This document shows positions 7,068 through 8,928 of a stretch of DNA of 8,928 bases, one piece after another. The stretch lies in the NCBI GenBank assembly GCA_964483805.1, contig CAZADH010000262.1, positions 1 through 8,928 on the forward strand. The letters run 5' to 3'. Position numbers and translations under genes: made by a program. Numbering within the stretch: the first letter of the stretch is position 1; each line of letters opens with the position of its first letter. The notes beneath the pieces are model-generated. The model had not been told where the DNA came from. It saw only the letters and a list, made by a program, of their open reading frames with translations, and ran no database searches. The DNA comes from CAZADH01 sp964483805. Its GTDB lineage: Bacteria; Muiribacteriota; Ozemobacteria; Ozemobacterales; Ozemobacteraceae.

Positions 7068-8137
7068 TGCCAAATCGACGCGCGGCTACCACGACGCCTC
7101 CCGCCGAACCCACCCAGCCACCTGCAGTCGAGGTGTCGGTCGCCGGCACTGCCGTCGTTTCCTCGCCCACGCGCAAATACCAATTGTGCGCGATTTCAGA
7201 CGCCCTGACCGACGTGATCATCGAGGTCACCGACGAAGAGCTCGAGCACCTGTCGCTGCCCAAGGGCAACAGCATCGAACTGAATGCGCAGAACATCGCG
7301 AAACTGCGGGTGTTGGCCGACCGGCACCTGCCGACGGTGGCGCCCGGCGGGTCGCCGACCAATACCATCTACGGGGCCAGCAACCTGGGGTTGAAGTGTG
7401 CGTTCATCGGTTGCGTCGGCAGTGATGATTACGGTTACGAGTACATCAACAACCTGCGCGACAACGAGATCGACACCTACGTCTCGATCAAGCCGGGTGC
7501 GTCGGGCGTGTGTTACACCCTGATCACCCCCGACGGGCAACGCACCTTTGGCCTCGATTTCGGGGTCACCAAGCAACTGTATGAATACGAAGTATTGCAT
7601 GGTCTGATCGCCGACGCCAACTACCTGCATTTTTCGGCGTTCGAGCTGCGCGGCAACAAGCCGATCAACCGCTCGACCCACCATGCCTACACGGTGGCGC
7701 GCAAGGCCGGCACGAAAGTCAGCTTCGACCTGGCCGACACGTTTGTTATCGACCACAACCGGTCGCAACTCGAAAAGTTCCTGCGCGATCGGGTCGATAT
7801 CCTGTTCGCCAACCGTGAAGAAGCCGACTGTTTCTGTCATGGTGATTATGCGAAGCTGCTCGAATACACCGATCTGGCGGTGGTCAAACTCGGCGAAGAG
7901 GGGTCGCTGGCCCTGACCCCGCAAGGCGAGACGCGGGTGAAGGCTTACAAGGTCGAGCAGGTGCGCGACACCAACGGCGCCGGTGACAACTTCCAGGCCG
8001 GTTTCTTCTATGGTTTGTTCCACCAGTTGCCGCTCGAGACCTGTCTGAAAATCGGCAACTTCTTCGCGGCGCACATCATCAAGCGCATCGGTGCGCAGTC
8101 GCGGGTGAAGATCCAGGGCATTGAATACATCATCTGA
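7067..8137 (+). CDS. PfkB-family kinase, adenosine kinase-like
   Basis: A cytoplasmic kinase of 356 residues in the ribokinase/PfkB superfamily, which moves the ATP gamma-phosphate to a sugar or nucleoside hydroxyl. Both family signatures are present: the N-terminal GG-centred motif (G94-G95 in PGGSPTNTIYGASNLG) and the C-terminal DTNGAGDNF with the catalytic base Asp307. Segments such as TPDGQRTFGLDFG and VDILFANREEAD fit the adenosine-kinase-like branch. The first ~36 residues are a Thr/Pro/Ala-rich extension before the Rossmann-like core begins at KYQLCAISDALTD; the usual Gly-rich start of the core is CAIS here. The substrate cannot be told from sequence, since members of this branch act on adenosine, ribose or other sugars. 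The gene overlaps the ligase stop by one base and the next gene by 17 bases, so it is co-transcribed with surface-polymer genes; a role in supplying an activated sugar is an inference. Confidence 0.92.
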   Translation: MPNRRAATTTPPAEPTQPPAVEVSVAGTAVVSSPTRKYQLCAISDALTDVIIEVTDEELEHLSLPKGNSIELNAQNIAKLRVLADRHLPTVAPGGSPTNTIYGASNLGLKCAFIGCVGSDDYGYEYINNLRDNEIDTYVSIKPGASGVCYTLITPDGQRTFGLDFGVTKQLYEYEVLHGLIADANYLHFSAFELRGNKPINRSTHHAYTVARKAGTKVSFDLADTFVIDHNRSQLEKFLRDRVDILFANREEADCFCHGDYAKLLEYTDLAVVKLGEEGSLALTPQGETRVKAYKVEQVRDTNGAGDNFQAGFFYGLFHQLPLETCLKIGNFFAAHIIKRIGAQSRVKIQGIEYII

Positions 8138-8906
8138 GCCGACGGGGCGCGCCGCTGCGCTCGACCTGGGTTCGCGGCGCACCAAGGGCGTGATCGTCGA
8201 AGACGGCACGTTGGTCGAAATGCGGTTGTGGCCCAATATGGCGCTGGCCCGCGACGAGATCGAGGCCTGGGTGGCCGGTCTGGGCGGGATGCCGCTCGGC
8301 GCCACGGGATACGGCCGCCGCTGGGCCGGCGAGCGGTTCGGAGCCGTGGTGCACACCGAGGTGCGTGCCTTCGCACGGGGCGTGGCGCGGCACCTGCCCG
8401 GAACGCGCACGCTCGTCGATATCGGTGGGCAGGACGCCAAGTGCATCGTCCTCGACGATCTTGGGGGCGTGGCCGACTTCGAGATGAACGACCGCTGTGC
8501 GGCCGGCACCGGCAAGTTTTTCGAAATGCTGGCGCGGGCGTTGGGCGTCGAGTTTCCCGAACTGGTGACGATGGCGCTCGCCGCGACCGAGGCGGCGCCA
8601 CTTTCGGCCACCTGTGCAGTGTTCGCCGAGTCGGAGTTGATCGGGTTGCTGGCCGAGCGTCGGGCCCCCGAGACGCTGGCGCGTGGAGGCATGCGCGCGG
8701 TGGCGCAGCGGTTGGCGGCGATGCTCAATCGCACGGGGGCGCCGCCGCCGATCCGCATGGCGGGCGGCGGGGGCAACGCCGCCCTCGCCCGCGAACTGGC
8801 AACCCTGCTCGGGCACCCGGTTGAACCGGCGCGCGAAGGGGAGTATCTTGGCGCTCTGGGGGCGGCGTTGCTGGCCGCGTCAGCGGCCACGGCGCCCGGG
8901 CTCTGA
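8121..8906 (+). CDS. HgdC/BadF-type ATPase, 2-hydroxyacyl-CoA dehydratase activator-like
   Basis: A complete 261-residue member of the BadF/BadG/BcrA/BcrD (HgdC) family. These homodimeric ATPases carry one [4Fe-4S] cluster between subunits and drive single low-potential electrons into 2-hydroxyacyl-CoA dehydratases or benzoyl-CoA reductases. Visible motifs are the first phosphate loop DLGSRRTKG (15-23), IGGQDAK (101-107), NDRCAAGTGKF with Cys126, SATCAVFAESE with Cys165, the adenosine-site AGGGGNAALA and the terminal GALGAALL. The two cysteines are 39 residues apart, the same spacing as the cluster ligands Cys127/Cys166 of Acidaminococcus HgdC. TTG 8121 is the only start compatible with an intact N-terminal motif; AGGG at 8115-8118 is very close, and the gene overlaps the kinase by 17 nt, suggesting coupled and perhaps low-level translation. 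No dehydratase subunit is inside the window; one may follow downstream. The enzyme class is oxygen-sensitive, implying anaerobic or microaerobic expression. Confidence 0.94.
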   Translation: MNTSSEPTGRAAALDLGSRRTKGVIVEDGTLVEMRLWPNMALARDEIEAWVAGLGGMPLGATGYGRRWAGERFGAVVHTEVRAFARGVARHLPGTRTLVDIGGQDAKCIVLDDLGGVADFEMNDRCAAGTGKFFEMLARALGVEFPELVTMALAATEAAPLSATCAVFAESELIGLLAERRAPETLARGGMRAVAQRLAAMLNRTGAPPPIRMAGGGGNAALARELATLLGHPVEPAREGEYLGALGAALLAASAATAPGL

Positions 8907-8928
8907 CCCGCATCCCGTCCGGTCATTG

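Noticed and set aside
7196..8926. A 576-codon open frame on the minus strand opposite the kinase and activase genes
   Set aside because: High-GC coding DNA often leaves long open antisense frames. The translation is Arg/Ala/Pro-rich with no domain, and both plus-strand genes have intact catalytic motifs.
1..8928. CRISPR arrays, tRNA or rRNA genes, insertion sequences
   Set aside because: No regularly spaced repeats, no cloverleaf-like segments, and no transposase or terminal inverted repeats were seen when reading both strands.

Overview
The window is a GC-rich (by eye, well above 60%), tightly packed stretch from a Gram-negative bacterium. All supported genes lie on the + strand. It reads as an exosortase / PEP-CTERM protein-sorting locus with surface-polymer (exopolysaccharide or O-antigen-like) genes, of the kind known from EPS-, biofilm- or floc-forming Proteobacteria and relatives. 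I cannot name the species. Two runs of exactly ten Ns (3627-3636 and 4953-4962) show that this is a draft or scaffolded assembly, possibly from a metagenome, and that the true gap lengths are unknown.

Layout. (1) 1-677 is the C-terminal part of a sigma-54 (RpoN) dependent AAA+ activator with a Fis-type HTH, cut by the window edge. (2) 678-1136 holds no recognisable gene; it carries a weak candidate -24/-12 promoter at 1058-1073. (3) 1137-1763 encodes a secreted PEP-CTERM protein, the likely exosortase substrate. (4) 1763-2458 encodes an EpsI-like exosortase-associated protein. (5) 2455-3333 encodes the exosortase itself, with Cys190, Arg235 and His255 in their family motifs. (6) 3330-3626 encodes a zinc-ribbon-like N-terminus plus one membrane helix, running into the first gap. 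(7) 3637-5443 encodes a long TPR array, interrupted by the second gap and quite possibly the periplasmic part of the same polypeptide as (6). (8) 5448-7067 encodes a polytopic O-antigen ligase/polymerase-like protein. (9) 7067-8137 encodes a PfkB-family, adenosine-kinase-like sugar or nucleoside kinase. (10) 8121-8906 encodes an HgdC/BadF-type ATPase, the activator of 2-hydroxyacyl-CoA dehydratase-type enzymes.

From 1137 to 8906 the genes overlap or are separated by at most 4 nt (TGATG, ATGA, ATGA, [gap], 4-nt spacer, TGATG, 17-nt overlap), so they are probably one operon. Inferred working model: the sigma-54 activator switches on the locus; the substrate is exported by Sec, held in the inner membrane by its PEP-CTERM tail, and processed by the exosortase with help from EpsI; the TPR protein and the ligase/polymerase handle or attach polymer at the periplasmic face. 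The roles of the kinase and of the oxygen-sensitive activase in such an operon are not obvious. They, together with the substrate-EpsI-exosortase coupling and the zinc-ribbon/TPR protein, are the most interesting part of the window.
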